This document shows, in pieces, positions 25,734 through 36,442 of a stretch of 64,000 nucleotides of DNA. Source of the DNA: Leptodesmis sichuanensis A121 (GTDB lineage: Bacteria; Cyanobacteriota; Cyanobacteriia; Leptolyngbyales; Leptolyngbyaceae). Location of the stretch: NCBI RefSeq assembly GCF_021379005.1, contig NZ_CP075171.1, positions 620,001-684,000 of the forward strand, given 5' to 3'. The notes beneath the pieces were generated by a model. That model saw nothing but the letters and a program-made list of their open reading frames with translations. It did not search any database and had not been told where the DNA came from. How positions within the stretch are numbered: the first letter of the stretch is position 1; every line of letters starts with the position of its first letter. The translations under genes and the position numbers were made by a program.

Positions 25734-26528
25734 ATGCAAAATTTATATTCACTAGAAAATGCTCAAAAATTTAACTGGTCTTCTATTAGTGGCAATCTCA
25801 ATCCTGAGCGCATTTCTCACCTTGAGAACTATGTAGTGGGAAAAAGGATTTTAGATGCTGGTTGCGGTGGAGGTGCCTATGTAGAGTTTTTAGCTCAAAA
25901 GGGTTTTGAAGTAACTGGCATTGATAAATACGAAGAGTTTTTGCAGGTGGCAAGGGAGCAAGGGCGACTAGGAACTTATGTACAGGGAGACATTATCAGT
26001 TTACCTTTTCCGGATAAGGCTTTTGACTGTACCTATTGCTTCGATGTTTTAGAACACGTAAATGATGAACTTGCCATTAAAGAACTAGCTAGAGTTACAT
26101 CTAAGCGCTTGATTATTGCTGTACCTCGTAAAGACGAGATAATGCATCAGTTTGGGCTAACCTTTTATCCCTACCGCGATCCAACACATTTGAGATACTA
26201 CACAGAAGATTCTCTTAGACAATTAGCCTTAGCGACCAATTGTTCTAAACTTGAGGTTATTCCAGAAGGGTTTATCCCATTTCATAGTTTATTTATGGAA
26301 ATGCTAGATCCTGATTACAGTAAACTCCCTGGATCGGCACTTAGATCTGCTTATAAAGTCAAACTTTCTAATTCTTTATTAAATCGATTTTTGGCAAAAT
26401 TAATTGATTTTTTATTAAATCAATTACTCGATTTTAACGAGCCTAAGAATCTTCTTGCTAATGGCTTTTCCAGATATGAAGTTTATAAAAAAATTAATAC
26501 TGGATTGGCAATAGTTATTGATTTATAG
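25734..26528 (+). CDS. Class I SAM-dependent methyltransferase
   Basis: 264 residues with motif I ILDAGCGGGAYVEFLA (about 39-54), motif II acidic residue in VTGIDKY and motif IV CTYCFDVLEHV (about 98-108). This is a Methyltransf_11-type fold. AGGAAAGGGATT precedes the ATG. In this locus it probably methylates a sugar residue, perhaps the chain end that the Wzt tail reads, but that is only context. Its last codons slightly overlap the upstream extension of the next glycosyltransferase frame. AT-rich. Confidence 0.85.
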   Translation: MQNLYSLENAQKFNWSSISGNLNPERISHLENYVVGKRILDAGCGGGAYVEFLAQKGFEVTGIDKYEEFLQVAREQGRLGTYVQGDIISLPFPDKAFDCTYCFDVLEHVNDELAIKELARVTSKRLIIAVPRKDEIMHQFGLTFYPYRDPTHLRYYTEDSLRQLALATNCSKLEVIPEGFIPFHSLFMEMLDPDYSKLPGSALRSAYKVKLSNSLLNRFLAKLIDFLLNQLLDFNEPKNLLANGFSRYEVYKKINTGLAIVIDL

Positions 26529-26535
26529 AGGTTAT

Positions 26536-27831
26536 ATGCGAATTAGAGTTGCTTACGATATAAGGGTGTTTTCCAATGAATTTGGACGACACGAATATAA
26601 GTCTGGAATTTATCGAGAGACAGAAGAAATCTTACACGAAATCGGTAAAAGAGATGATATAGATCTAACGTTAGTAAATCTTAATGATAAAGAAACTTTT
26701 ATTGCTGGCTCAGTAAAAGCAGGACTTGTCTATGCTAATAATCAACCTTCTCTAAAGAACTATAAATTAGTTGATAGCTTAGGAAGCCGTTTGAATATAA
26801 GAAGATTTTACGATACGGTTGTCATCGATCGCATCTCAGAGGAGTTCCAGAAAATTCCAAAGCTTTCGCCAAAATCGATTCTTATCCGAGGAGCAGCTAA
26901 GTTCTTGCGTGACTTTGATGCTTATTTTGTCTTTGATGCTAGTAATTTTGACATTTATCACTCTACTTATCACAAGCTTCCTGATACAGAAATTACTAAG
27001 AGTCTGCCACGAATACTTACAATTCAAGATTTGATTCCTGCAATTTCTCCTCAGTTTGTTGGTTCAGTCTTACGACAAAGCTTTCAGGAAATATTAGCAA
27101 GTATTAACTATGAGAAAGATTGGGTTATTTGTATCTCTGAATATACACGTCAGGAATTTTGTGAGTACACGGGAATGGCACTTGAGCGTACCACAGTGAC
27201 ACCTCTCGCTGCTGCTGAACACTTCTACCCAGTTAATGATCTGCAGAGAATTGCTAACGTTCGCGAACGCTATAACATTCCAGAAGGTAACTATTTTCTC
27301 ACTCTAGCTTCTCATCTTGCCCCTCATAAAAATCTTGATTATCTCATTCGTTGTTTCTTTCAATTGCTGTCTGAACATCCTAACCTTGATATCAATCTTG
27401 TTCTGGCTGGTTCAAAACGGTATAAGCCTGGTCAAACAATTGAAAGCTCTGAATTCAGTCAGTTTAACTCCAGGGTAGTTTACACAGGATACATTGAAGA
27501 TGAAGATCTCAGTGCGGTTTATAGTGGCGCAACTGCTTTCATCTTTCCCTCTCTTTATGAAGGGTTTGGTCTGCCGCCATTAGAAGCAATGAAGTGTGGG
27601 ACTCCAGTAATTTGCTCCAATGCAACTTCCTTACCAGAAGTAGTTGGTGATGCAGGTATCTTAGTCAATCCAAAAGACGAAGATTCTTTGTGCCAAGCTA
27701 TGCTCAATATCCTGAAAGACGACTCATTACTTCAGGAGTTACATCAAAAAGGGTTAGCACGAGCACAGCAGTTTAGTTGGGCAAGTTGTGCAGAGAAAAC
27801 TATAGATTTTTACCAAAAAGCTATTGGTTGA
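26536..27831 (+). CDS. Glycosyltransferase family 4
   Basis: 431 residues from [12 protein letters not shown], chosen because GAGGT lies just upstream. GT-B fold. The N-lobe is unusual, opening with [27 protein letters not shown]. The C-lobe is standard: [18 protein letters not shown] (about 254-271) and [22 protein letters not shown] with E-x7-E. The C-terminal halves of this protein and the next one are clearly paralogous (GDAGI..(N/D)PKD(E/Q)D). Base composition is low in GC compared with gmd downstream, suggesting a separate origin. Confidence 0.88.
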   Translation: MRIRVAYDIRVFSNEFGRHEYKSGIYRETEEILHEIGKRDDIDLTLVNLNDKETFIAGSVKAGLVYANNQPSLKNYKLVDSLGSRLNIRRFYDTVVIDRISEEFQKIPKLSPKSILIRGAAKFLRDFDAYFVFDASNFDIYHSTYHKLPDTEITKSLPRILTIQDLIPAISPQFVGSVLRQSFQEILASINYEKDWVICISEYTRQEFCEYTGMALERTTVTPLAAAEHFYPVNDLQRIANVRERYNIPEGNYFLTLASHLAPHKNLDYLIRCFFQLLSEHPNLDINLVLAGSKRYKPGQTIESSEFSQFNSRVVYTGYIEDEDLSAVYSGATAFIFPSLYEGFGLPPLEAMKCGTPVICSNATSLPEVVGDAGILVNPKDEDSLCQAMLNILKDDSLLQELHQKGLARAQQFSWASCAEKTIDFYQKAIG

Positions 27832-27885
27832 TAGAGTACTGATTTGACAGAAATATCAGGAAAAAGATCTAGATTTTACTAATTT

Positions 27886-29172
27886 ATGAAGGTTCTATAT
27901 GACATTTCAGTTCTTGGGAAGGGCCATTTAAGCTCTACCTCTCGTACAGGTGTTTTTCGCGTGACTGAAAATCTAGCTTACGGATTAAGCCAATCAGATG
28001 CCTGTGATTTAACCTTCTGTGTTAGTCATACTGTCAATGATTTGTTTGCCAGTCTTGAGTACTTGAAAGTAAATCCATTACTCTCAGATGTTCGACTTTC
28101 ATCTCCAGAACTGTGGAGAATAAGACAGCTATTCTGGAATTTTCAAAATTGGACATCATGGCAAATTGATACTGTTTATGGAATGCAAAAAAGTTTGCTC
28201 AGATTGCTGAGAAAAACTTTATATCTAATCAATAAAGAATTAGAAACTTCCCAAGTTATCGATTCGAAAAGCATTTCTAATGCTGAGATTTACCATTCTC
28301 CATTTGAACCCATACCTGAGCAAATTCAAAAAGCTCAACACTTAAAGAAATTCCTCTCTGTAATGGATTTAATTCCTATTTTGTTTCCTGACTATTTCAA
28401 ATCTCATGAGGGGACTGCTGTTGAAAAAGCAATTAATAGCTTGGATCCTGATTCCTGGGTATTATGCATTTCACAAGCTACAAAAGATGATCTCTGCAAT
28501 TATGCTAAAAATTTAGATCCATCCAAAGTGTTGGTTACTCATCTGGCAGCTTCTGATTTGTTCTATCTCTGCAGCGATCGGCAGCAAATTGCACAAACTC
28601 GAACAAAGTATGGAATCCCAGATGCCCCCTACATTCTTAGTCTCAGCACCCTAGAACCACGCAAAAACATCAACCACCTCATCCGCTGTTTTACTCAACT
28701 GGTTCAACAAGAAAAGCTTCAGGATCTCTACCTGGTGCTAGTTGGCACCAAAGGTTGGAATTATGACCAAATTTTTGCCGAGATCTCCAACCATTCTACG
28801 TTGAAAGACCGAATTATCGTGACAGGGTACGTCGCTGATGAAGACCTGGCAACACTGTACAGCGGAGCAATGGTCTTTGTCTATCCATCCTTATATGAAG
28901 GGTTTGGTTTACCTCCCCTGGAAGCTATGCAGTGTGGTGTTCCAGTTATCACCTCCAATACCTCTTCCTTACCCGAAGTAGTGGGTGATGCCGGAATTAT
29001 GCTTGATCCGAAAGATCAAGACGGTTTATGTCACAGTTTGCTGCAAGTTTATACCGATACAGATTTGCGGCAGACCCTGTCACGCCAATCCTTACAACAA
29101 GCCAAGAAATTTAGCTGGGAAAGATGCACGCAGGAAACGATCGCGGCCTATCAACAAGCTCTTTCTACCTAA
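27886..29172 (+). CDS. Glycosyltransferase family 4
   Basis: 428 residues. The opening [30 protein letters not shown]-type resembles the preceding protein in layout. The C-lobe has [17 protein letters not shown] (about 252-268), [27 protein letters not shown] and the E-x7-E segment in [21 protein letters not shown]. Retaining sugar transfer to the growing lipid-linked unit is expected. It is adjacent to and paralogous with the gene at 26536; their N-lobes are more different, consistent with different acceptors. Confidence 0.88.
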   Translation: MKVLYDISVLGKGHLSSTSRTGVFRVTENLAYGLSQSDACDLTFCVSHTVNDLFASLEYLKVNPLLSDVRLSSPELWRIRQLFWNFQNWTSWQIDTVYGMQKSLLRLLRKTLYLINKELETSQVIDSKSISNAEIYHSPFEPIPEQIQKAQHLKKFLSVMDLIPILFPDYFKSHEGTAVEKAINSLDPDSWVLCISQATKDDLCNYAKNLDPSKVLVTHLAASDLFYLCSDRQQIAQTRTKYGIPDAPYILSLSTLEPRKNINHLIRCFTQLVQQEKLQDLYLVLVGTKGWNYDQIFAEISNHSTLKDRIIVTGYVADEDLATLYSGAMVFVYPSLYEGFGLPPLEAMQCGVPVITSNTSSLPEVVGDAGIMLDPKDQDGLCHSLLQVYTDTDLRQTLSRQSLQQAKKFSWERCTQETIAAYQQALST

Positions 29173-29212
29173 ATTTGCTTTGCCTTAACTGATTAATAGG
29201 TTATTGAGCATC

Positions 29213-30172
29213 ATGAAAACTGCCCTCATTTGTGGAATATCTGGACAGGATGGAGCTTTTTTAGCAAAATTGCTTCTCGAAAAAGGCTACACCGTTTGTG
29301 GAACATCGCGAGATGCCCAGATGTCACCATTTACGAATCTCGTAAAACTGGGAATTCGGGATCAAATCAAATTAGAATCGGTAGCATTGAACGACTTTCG
29401 GAGTGTCCTGCAGGTATTACGAAAAATTCAACCCGATGAGATTTACAATCTGGCTGGGCAAACTTCTGTGGGATTGTCTTTTGAGCAACCTGTCGAAACC
29501 GCTGAAAGCATCACTCTGGGCACTCTCAACCTATTAGAGGCAATCCGTTTTCTGGATCAACCCACCAAACTGTATAACGCTGGCTCCAGTGAATGTTTTG
29601 GGGATACAAATGGGGAAGCGGCTAGCGAACATACTCCCTTTCGACCCAGAAGTCCTTACGGAGTTGCCAAAGCTGCTGCATTCTGGCAGGTATCTAACTA
29701 CCGGGAAGCTTACAATTTATTTGCTTGTAGCGGCATCTTGTTTAACCATGAATCCCCCTTGCGTCCAGAGCGCTTTGTAACTCAAAAAATTATTGCTACA
29801 GTTTGCCGAATTGCCAAAGGCAGTCAGGAAAAGCTGTTTCTGGGAAATACCAGCATTCAACGAGACTGGGGATGGGCACCTGAGTATGTAGAAGCTATGT
29901 ACCAGATGTTGCAACAGGATCAGCCTGATGACTACGTGATTGCAACGGGAGTTTCTTCCGCATTGGAAGCCTTTGTAGAAGCTGCATTCGCCTACTTTGA
30001 TTTAGACTGGCGTGACCATACCGTCGTGGACATGGGCTTGTTTCGTCCAACTGATATTTCGATCAGTAAAGGCAATCCCACCAAGGCACAGCAAAAGTTG
30101 GGCTGGAAAGCTGCCTTTTTGATGCCAGATATTGTCCGAATGATGATTGAAGACCGATTGAAACAGGTTTAA
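29213..30172 (+). CDS. GDP-mannose 4,6-dehydratase-like SDR enzyme, short form
   Basis: 319 residues of extended SDR fold: GISGQDGAFLAKLLLEKGY (about 7-25, the Gly-rich NAD(P) motif variant used by Gmd), YNLAGQTSVGLSFEQP, GSSECFGD and the YxxxK pair in PRSPYGVAKAAAFW. It shares NHESPLRPERFVTQKI with the second Gmd at 32912 ([16 protein letters not shown]). It probably forms GDP-4-keto-6-deoxymannose from GDP-mannose. It is shorter and more diverged than the other copy, so a related 4,6-dehydratase or reductase activity is possible. Confidence 0.85.
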   Translation: MKTALICGISGQDGAFLAKLLLEKGYTVCGTSRDAQMSPFTNLVKLGIRDQIKLESVALNDFRSVLQVLRKIQPDEIYNLAGQTSVGLSFEQPVETAESITLGTLNLLEAIRFLDQPTKLYNAGSSECFGDTNGEAASEHTPFRPRSPYGVAKAAAFWQVSNYREAYNLFACSGILFNHESPLRPERFVTQKIIATVCRIAKGSQEKLFLGNTSIQRDWGWAPEYVEAMYQMLQQDQPDDYVIATGVSSALEAFVEAAFAYFDLDWRDHTVVDMGLFRPTDISISKGNPTKAQQKLGWKAAFLMPDIVRMMIEDRLKQV

Positions 30173-30194
30173 TGATGGAGTTCAACGATTCGTC

Positions 30195-31277
30195 ATGCGA
30201 ATTCTTTATGATGGTGAAATCTTTGCCCACCAGGCCGCTGGGGGAATTAATCGGTATTTTGCCAATATTATCAGTCGGTTGCCTGCTGACTTTGTGCCCA
30301 CTTTTGCTACCTGTCAACGCCGCACGATTAACTGTCCGGTTCACCCTAACTTACGGACGTTCTACTTTCAGCGGTATGGATTTCGTCCTGGGCGAGTTTC
30401 CTATTGGCTAGAAAAATACTATTTTCGGGCTGTGAGCCAATTCACCAATCAACAAATTGCCCATCCCACCTACTATCGGCTTTTGAGCCGTGAAGACATG
30501 GCAACTTTCCGGTTGCCGATCGCGCTAACTGTTTATGACATGATCTATGAAATCTTCAAGCCTGAGGATATGTGGGTAGACGTGAAGCGCAAAGCAGTTC
30601 AGGCAGCGGATGTCATCCTCTGTATTTCAGAGAATACGAAAAAAGACTTGCTGGAGCGGATCCCCATTGCCGAAGATCGGGTAAGAGTCACTTATCTGGC
30701 TTCTGAACTGGATATCAGCCTTGCCTACGGGACTGAATCCGTTCCCACTGCTCCCTATTTTTTGTATGTGGGTGCTCGGGTTGGGTATAAAAATTTTGAT
30801 ACGCTACTGGCCGCCTTTGCGAAAGCGGTTTCTGTGCGGCCTGATTTTCGCTTAGTGGTGGTGGGTGCTCCCTTGACCAAGCAAGAGTTAGCCCAAATTA
30901 CAGACCTGAATCTACAGCCGCAGATTGATTGTGTGGGCTATCCTACCGATTCCCATCTGGCTAAGTTGTATCGCTGTAGTCTGGCACTGGTCTATCCTTC
31001 CCGCTATGAAGGATTTGGCATTCCTCCTTTAGAAGCCATGTCCTGTGGCACGGTGTCGATCGCGGCCAATACATCCAGCATTCCAGAAGTGGTGGGAGAG
31101 GCAGGAATCCTGCTAAACCCTGATGCTGTTGGCGATCTGGCAGATAGTTTATTATTTTTAGCCGACCATTCGAGTGAGCGCGATCGCCTGATCCAGAAAG
31201 GGTTTGAGCGTTGCAAACAGTTTAGTTGGGACAAGACTGCCGCTCAAACGATCGCGGCTTATCAGTCAATAATCTGA
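30195..31277 (+). CDS. Glycosyltransferase family 4
   Basis: 360 residues opening MRILYDGEIFAHQAAGGINRYF. The GGINRYF segment is the acceptor-lobe loop of GT4 mannosyltransferases. The C-lobe has VGARVGYKNFDTLLAAF, CVGYPTDSHLAKLYRCSLALVYPSRYEGFGIPPLEAMS-type with E-x7-E (about 270-280). It follows the dehydratase by 22 bp, so probably the same transcript. Confidence 0.9.
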   Translation: MRILYDGEIFAHQAAGGINRYFANIISRLPADFVPTFATCQRRTINCPVHPNLRTFYFQRYGFRPGRVSYWLEKYYFRAVSQFTNQQIAHPTYYRLLSREDMATFRLPIALTVYDMIYEIFKPEDMWVDVKRKAVQAADVILCISENTKKDLLERIPIAEDRVRVTYLASELDISLAYGTESVPTAPYFLYVGARVGYKNFDTLLAAFAKAVSVRPDFRLVVVGAPLTKQELAQITDLNLQPQIDCVGYPTDSHLAKLYRCSLALVYPSRYEGFGIPPLEAMSCGTVSIAANTSSIPEVVGEAGILLNPDAVGDLADSLLFLADHSSERDRLIQKGFERCKQFSWDKTAAQTIAAYQSII

Positions 31278-31295
31278 TACTCGTCCTTGACGACT

Positions 31296-32585
31296 ATGAT
31301 CATGAAAAATTCTCAGAAAAGTTGGGATGATTGGTATCTTGCCTTTGTCAGAACTGGTAAAGCCTTGATTAAATCTCTGATCTTGGAGTTGCTTCAGAGA
31401 TTACCAGTCAAGTCTACAGTGTTGGGAGCACCAAAAGGAATTTGGCGGTCTACTGAAACGTTTATTCACAACTCAAGATTAGATTCAGAATTTTCAAATT
31501 ATATAGAACTCTATCCAGCGCATACCATTCATCGCCTACCTCCCAAAAGTATTTATCAGGAAACTGATTGGCGCTTTGCAGAGGGCTATTTAGGTAGCCA
31601 ATTCACAACACCTTCCGCTTTTGTGGCCCTGTTACCCAAGGGTCGAGTCTATGGTGAAAATGGTACCATCATCAGTCCTGACGATCGATTGATAGCTGAT
31701 TTATCGATTGAATTTGGCGTTGTTCAGGATAATGCTGAAGATCATTCAATATTTAAAATGATCAAGCTTGCCAAGTTGACTCGATTAGACTCTAAAGTGG
31801 CTGTTTTAGCGGCAGCGGGGGGGTATAGTTATTTTCATTGGATGTTTGATGTCCTGCCCAGAATTCACCTGCTTCAGAAAAGCAATTTGTTTTCTACAAT
31901 TGATAAATTTGTAGTCAATCCATTGGCATCTGATTTTCAAAAAGAAACCCTTGAGAAATTGGGGATACCTGTTGAAAAATGTTTAGAATCAAATCCTGAT
32001 TTTCATATTCAAGCTACTCATTTGATTGTTCCCTCTTTACCCGGTATTACAGGCAGCATGACTCAATGGGCGTGCGACTTCTTAAGGAAAACTTTTTTGA
32101 ATACAACGCCTGATCAAAAGAATGACAAAAGCAGTCAGTTTGAACGGCTCTATATTAGCCGTGCATTAGCTACTCGCCGCCGGGTTCTCAATGAAGATGA
32201 AGTCATGGATTTGTTAAGTAGATTTGGCTTCAAAATTCTGACCATGGAAACACTGACTGTGTTAGAACAGGCAGCAGTCATGGCTACTGCTGAAGTTGTG
32301 ATCTCACTTCACGGAGCTGCATTGACTAATCTGGTCTTTTGTAGTCCTGGATGCAAGGTGATTGAAATATTTGCACCCCATTACGTTAATCCTTGCTACA
32401 GGGCTTTATGTAATCTCATGAATCTGGATTACTGGTACTTGCTAGGAGAAGGAGAGCCTATACCACCAGGATTTAAGGGCGATTATCTCATGGTTAATGG
32501 TGAAGCCGATATCACGATCAATATAAATGCACTTCACCAAACTCTGGAGCAATTGGGGGTTACTGGAGCAAATCGTCCCGGTTGA
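31296..32585 (+). CDS. Glycosyltransferase family 61
   Basis: About 429 residues. GT61 (formerly DUF563) markers: YSYFHWMFDVLPRIHLL (about 172-188), LYISRALATRRRVLNEDE, and VISLHGAALTNLVFCSPGCKVIEIF (about 330-354). Bacterial GT61 enzymes of capsule and EPS clusters add sugars such as xylose; the exact donor cannot be read from sequence. The start at 31296 is chosen as the first ATG; an in-frame TTG lies 9 bases upstream. Located between a GT4 gene and a 326-bp gap. Confidence 0.87.
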   Translation: MIMKNSQKSWDDWYLAFVRTGKALIKSLILELLQRLPVKSTVLGAPKGIWRSTETFIHNSRLDSEFSNYIELYPAHTIHRLPPKSIYQETDWRFAEGYLGSQFTTPSAFVALLPKGRVYGENGTIISPDDRLIADLSIEFGVVQDNAEDHSIFKMIKLAKLTRLDSKVAVLAAAGGYSYFHWMFDVLPRIHLLQKSNLFSTIDKFVVNPLASDFQKETLEKLGIPVEKCLESNPDFHIQATHLIVPSLPGITGSMTQWACDFLRKTFLNTTPDQKNDKSSQFERLYISRALATRRRVLNEDEVMDLLSRFGFKILTMETLTVLEQAAVMATAEVVISLHGAALTNLVFCSPGCKVIEIFAPHYVNPCYRALCNLMNLDYWYLLGEGEPIPPGFKGDYLMVNGEADITININALHQTLEQLGVTGANRPG

Positions 32586-32911
32586 TTGACAAATTTCCTG
32601 AACACCCGCTGCATCACCAGGAAATCAATTTCCTGACTTATAGTCAAAGTCATCTAAAGACGACTGGACAAGAGTTTCAGTCCATTTGCATGGACTTGCG
32701 CTGTTAGCCCTAAATTTATTTTAGGGCGGGTGGACAACAGAGACATGAGCCTTTCAGAACTTTTGTCAGTCAATCAGGCAAATCGTCTTTAAAGAAACCG
32801 TAAGGGCCTCGTAATCATCCTGATCAGACTCGTAATAGTTGTACAAAGTGAAAGCATGGCGATCGTTCACCTCTACTCTACCAATCAATCCACTGACCCC
32901 AGGAAGTAAGG
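32586..32911. promoter_or_regulatory. Gap with two hairpins ahead of gmd
   Basis: No gene in 326 bases. Two perfect small hairpins are present: AGTCCAT-TTGC-ATGGACT (32679-32696) and GCCCTAAA-TTTAT-TTTAGGGC (32707-32727). Neither is followed by a U-run, so they may be a weak transcript end for the upstream set. AGGAAGTAAGG just before 32912 is the ribosome site of gmd. A new promoter for the downstream block is likely. Confidence 0.5.
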
Positions 32912-33991
32912 ATGACAACACCCAAACGCGCATTAATCACCGGAGTTACCGGTCAGGATGGTTCCTACCTGAGTGAGTTGTTGCTGGAACAGGGCTATGA
33001 AGTCCACGGCATCATTCGCCGTACTTCTACCTTCAACACCGATCGCATTGATCACATCTATGAAGACCCGCACCAGGAAGGAGCCAGACTTTTCCTGCAC
33101 TATGGGGACCTCACTGACGGCACCACCCTGCGGCGTGTTTTAGAAGCAGTGCAACCTGTTGAGATTTACAATTTGGGTGCCCAATCCCATGTACGAGTTA
33201 GCTTCGATTGTCCAGAATACACCGTCGATGCTGTTGGTATGGGTACCCTCCGCATCCTGGAAGCAATCCGCGATTATCAACACCGGACTGGAATTCAGGT
33301 GCGCTTCTATCAGGCAGGTTCCTCGGAAATGTTTGGCCTGGTGCAGGAAGTCCCCCAGCGAGAGACAACTCCGTTCTATCCCCGCAGTCCCTATGCCTGT
33401 GCTAAGGTCTACGCTCACTGGCAAACGGTGAATTATCGGGAATCCTATGGCCTATTCGCTTGCAATGGCATTTTGTTTAACCATGAATCTCCGCGTCGGG
33501 GAGAAACCTTTGTCACTCGCAAAATTACCCGTGCTCTCGCCCGCATTGTCGCTGGACAGCAGAAGAAATTGTACATGGGCAACCTGGATGCCAAGCGGGA
33601 TTGGGGCTATGCCAAAGATTATGTGAAAGCGATGTGGTTGATGCTGCAACAGGAAGCCCCAGATGATTATGTCGTCGCCACGGGTGAAACTCACTCGATC
33701 CGCGAGTTTTTAGATATCGCCTTTGGCTATGTCAATTTGAACTGGCAGGACTACGTGGAATTCGATGAACGCTACCTGCGTCCGGCGGAAGTAGACCTGT
33801 TGATTGGGGATCCTGCTAAGGCGAAAACCCAATTAGGCTGGGAACCATCCGTAACGTTTGAACAGTTGGTGCATTTAATGGTAGAGGCTGACTTAAAGGG
33901 AATGGGATTGGTGCCTCTAAATGGCCATAGTGTTCAACCTGTGATAGATACAGCAACCCTGCGTCCAACCGTGCTGAGTTCATTGCCTTAA
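32912..33991 (+). CDS. gmd: GDP-mannose 4,6-dehydratase
   Basis: Converts GDP-D-mannose to GDP-4-keto-6-deoxy-D-mannose, the entry to GDP-fucose, GDP-rhamnose and related sugars. 359 residues, full length: [20 protein letters not shown] (about 10-29), [29 protein letters not shown], the catalytic GSSEMFG and YxxxK in [29 protein letters not shown] and [15 protein letters not shown] strong ribosome site sets the start. No GDP-fucose synthase or reductase is in the window, so the final sugar is open. Confidence 0.96.
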   Translation: MTTPKRALITGVTGQDGSYLSELLLEQGYEVHGIIRRTSTFNTDRIDHIYEDPHQEGARLFLHYGDLTDGTTLRRVLEAVQPVEIYNLGAQSHVRVSFDCPEYTVDAVGMGTLRILEAIRDYQHRTGIQVRFYQAGSSEMFGLVQEVPQRETTPFYPRSPYACAKVYAHWQTVNYRESYGLFACNGILFNHESPRRGETFVTRKITRALARIVAGQQKKLYMGNLDAKRDWGYAKDYVKAMWLMLQQEAPDDYVVATGETHSIREFLDIAFGYVNLNWQDYVEFDERYLRPAEVDLLIGDPAKAKTQLGWEPSVTFEQLVHLMVEADLKGMGLVPLNGHSVQPVIDTATLRPTVLSSLP

Positions 33992-34108
33992 ATTCTGGAA
34001 TTACGGTCGCCTTTCTGGCAAACTGTCCGGTTAAGCCGGGAGGAATGCAGAAGATTGATAGCAGAAGAAGTATGAGATCCGGTAATCTACGTGGCTGCAT
34101 CAACTGCT

Positions 34109-35164
34109 ATGAGCAATCCCAGATTTACCTTCTGCATTCCCAACCTGAATAAGATCCGGTACTTACCTGCCTGCATTGAAAGTATCCTGGCTCAGGACTG
34201 TGAAGACTGGCAATGTGTGTTTGTGGATGGCTATTCCACGGACGGCAGTTGGGAATATATGCAGCAGTTTGCGTCTGATCCTCGCTTTCTACTGCTCCGT
34301 GGGCTGAAACAGGGGATGTATGCCGACTGGAACGAATGTTTACGTCATGTAGATACGGAATACTTTTATTTCCTGACCAGTGATGACACCTGTTTCCCGA
34401 GTCTAGTTTCTACAACGGTGCGTGCCTTAGATGCTTACCCGACAGTGGATGCCTGCCATTTTCAGTTTTGCTTGATTAATGAATTGGGAGAGATGGTTCA
34501 ATCTTCCGAGTCAATAACTCGCCAAGAATGTGATTTGTATTGTGAGGTTAACCATTATCCTCACCTGCGCTCTGGGATCTGCGAGTTCATGATGCATTTT
34601 GCCTATCGAGCCATTTACACCACCATCACATCGCTGGTCTTTCGCCGCAATTTGCTGAACTCTCTCAAGGGCTTTAAGACAACTTGTGGTGTGATTGCTG
34701 ACTATGACTGGACAATGCGATCGGGCTTGTTCACAGATGTGCTTTACATTCCCAAGCTATTAGCGACCTGGCGCGTTTATGCCGAGCAAGCCACACGCAG
34801 CAGCGATCGCTTAGAGAATCAAGCCACATTGCTTGCCATCGCTCAAGAAAATTTAAATTGCTTTCTTTCTATGGAAGTTGCTCAGAAACTCAAACAGCCC
34901 ATTCGCCCCGATCGTCTTCTGGCTGATTTCCAAAACCACCATGCGGCAGCTATTTATCACCAATTGCTGTCATCCAGGACAGGATCAGAATTGCAAGAAA
35001 ATGTCACTTTACTAATTTCTAACTATCCTCTTTATCTGGTTAAAAAAGCTCTCAACCGTCTAAGTTTTAACAGGCTATATCCCTATCCTAAAAGAATTGA
35101 ATTGGCCCAATCCAACATCGATCGCTATGGGCTGCAATGGCCACCTCTCAAAGTTTCTCTCTAG
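34109..35164 (+). CDS. Glycosyltransferase family 2
   Basis: 351 residues from MSNPRFTFC (a GTG 18 bases earlier is possible). GT-A inverting fold: FCIPNLNKIRYLPACIESILAQ (N-terminal nucleotide site), FVDGYSTDGSWEYM (about 38-51) and the metal-binding SDDT (about 90-93) in FLTSDDTCFP. The C-terminal 150 residues are helical and less conserved. It probably adds one sugar to the lipid-linked unit in the cytoplasm. Confidence 0.88.
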   Translation: MSNPRFTFCIPNLNKIRYLPACIESILAQDCEDWQCVFVDGYSTDGSWEYMQQFASDPRFLLLRGLKQGMYADWNECLRHVDTEYFYFLTSDDTCFPSLVSTTVRALDAYPTVDACHFQFCLINELGEMVQSSESITRQECDLYCEVNHYPHLRSGICEFMMHFAYRAIYTTITSLVFRRNLLNSLKGFKTTCGVIADYDWTMRSGLFTDVLYIPKLLATWRVYAEQATRSSDRLENQATLLAIAQENLNCFLSMEVAQKLKQPIRPDRLLADFQNHHAAAIYHQLLSSRTGSELQENVTLLISNYPLYLVKKALNRLSFNRLYPYPKRIELAQSNIDRYGLQWPPLKVSL

Positions 35165-35234
35165 ATTTCGGTTTCCTCATCGGTTTCGATTTTTCATCTA
35201 TATTCTGTAACCTCAGTAAGGGCAGCTACTCCTC

Positions 35235-36383
35235 ATGATTATCGGGCACTACGAACAAGAAATCTGGAATCCAGGTGGAATTGCAACGTATATTCGCCAT
35301 CTCAGTATGGCTCAGCAAGCCATGGGCCATGAGGTGTATTTTCTATCTAAAAAATCTTGTGTTACTCACGATGCGATCGCAACGCCGATTGTTGTGCCTG
35401 ATGAAAAATTATTGTTTGCTCAAGCCAGGAAACTTAAATTAGATATTCTCCATTTACATACGACAATTCAGACTTCTCCGCCTGCAGATTTAGCCGTAAT
35501 CCGTACCGTTCATATCCATAGCCCCTACTGTCCCAGTGAGAGTAAGTATTTAGGACAATGGAACCGACCGTGCGATCGCGCCTATAGCCTTCCTGGATGT
35601 TTATGGGGGCACTTGATCGATCGATGTGGCAGTGTTCGCCCCAAGAACCTATCCTCTAACTTTCAAAAAACTCAACAAGAACTGGCAATTCTATCGCGGC
35701 TACCAGTTATTACAGTCAGCAAGTTTCTTAAAGAACAAATGATTCAGGCTGGCTATCCTGAGGATCAAATTCATGCTCTGCCCATCTTTGCTCCTGAAGT
35801 ATTGAACTATTCTGCACCACCTCAGACAGATATCCCACACTTTGTATTTCTGGGACGAATCACTCCTCAAAAAGGTTTGGATTGGCTATTACGAGCCTTG
35901 CAAAAGGTCAAGGTGCCAGTTCACCTGGATATTGCTGGAGAGGGATACAAAAAATCAGAAATGCAACAATTAGCCCAGAAATTGGGACTGAATAATCAAG
36001 TTACCTTTCATGGATGGTTAAGTTCAGAACAGGTACATGGGCTACTTGATTCAGCACGGGCATTAATTTTTCCCTCAATCTGGCATGAACCGGCTGGGTT
36101 CGTCGCACTTGAAGCGATGGCCCATGCACGACCTGTCATTGCCAGCAGAGTGGGTGGGATTCCAGAAATAGTTCTGAATCAAGTCAACGGACTACTTGTA
36201 GAACCCAATGATGTTGAGGCGTTAGCGAATAGAATCGAACACCTGGCTTTGGATTGGAATTTAGCCAAAAAAATGGGAGAAACAGGCAGAAAACAAATAA
36301 TTGAACACTTTACTCTTCAGATTCATCACAACAGATTGCAACAGTTGTATGACCAGATCGTTGAACAAAAAATTGCAGCCTAG
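35235..36383 (+). CDS. Glycosyltransferase family 4
   Basis: 382 residues: GHYEQEIWNPGGIATYIRHLS (acceptor-lobe loop NPGGIATY, about 11-18), FVFLGRITPQKGLDWLLRAL (about 204-223), GEGYKKSEM and WHEPAGFVALEAMAHARPVIAS with E-x7-E. Standard retaining GT-B enzyme. A cysteine-bearing region about 110-135 (CPSESKYLGQWNRPCDRAYS) is unusual but found in some GT4 members. Confidence 0.88.
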   Translation: MIIGHYEQEIWNPGGIATYIRHLSMAQQAMGHEVYFLSKKSCVTHDAIATPIVVPDEKLLFAQARKLKLDILHLHTTIQTSPPADLAVIRTVHIHSPYCPSESKYLGQWNRPCDRAYSLPGCLWGHLIDRCGSVRPKNLSSNFQKTQQELAILSRLPVITVSKFLKEQMIQAGYPEDQIHALPIFAPEVLNYSAPPQTDIPHFVFLGRITPQKGLDWLLRALQKVKVPVHLDIAGEGYKKSEMQQLAQKLGLNNQVTFHGWLSSEQVHGLLDSARALIFPSIWHEPAGFVALEAMAHARPVIASRVGGIPEIVLNQVNGLLVEPNDVEALANRIEHLALDWNLAKKMGETGRKQIIEHFTLQIHHNRLQQLYDQIVEQKIAA

Positions 36384-36442
36384 TCATTGTTATTCTGGAT
36401 GAATTTGATTTGCCAGTCGCCCCACATATTAGACCGTCTTCC

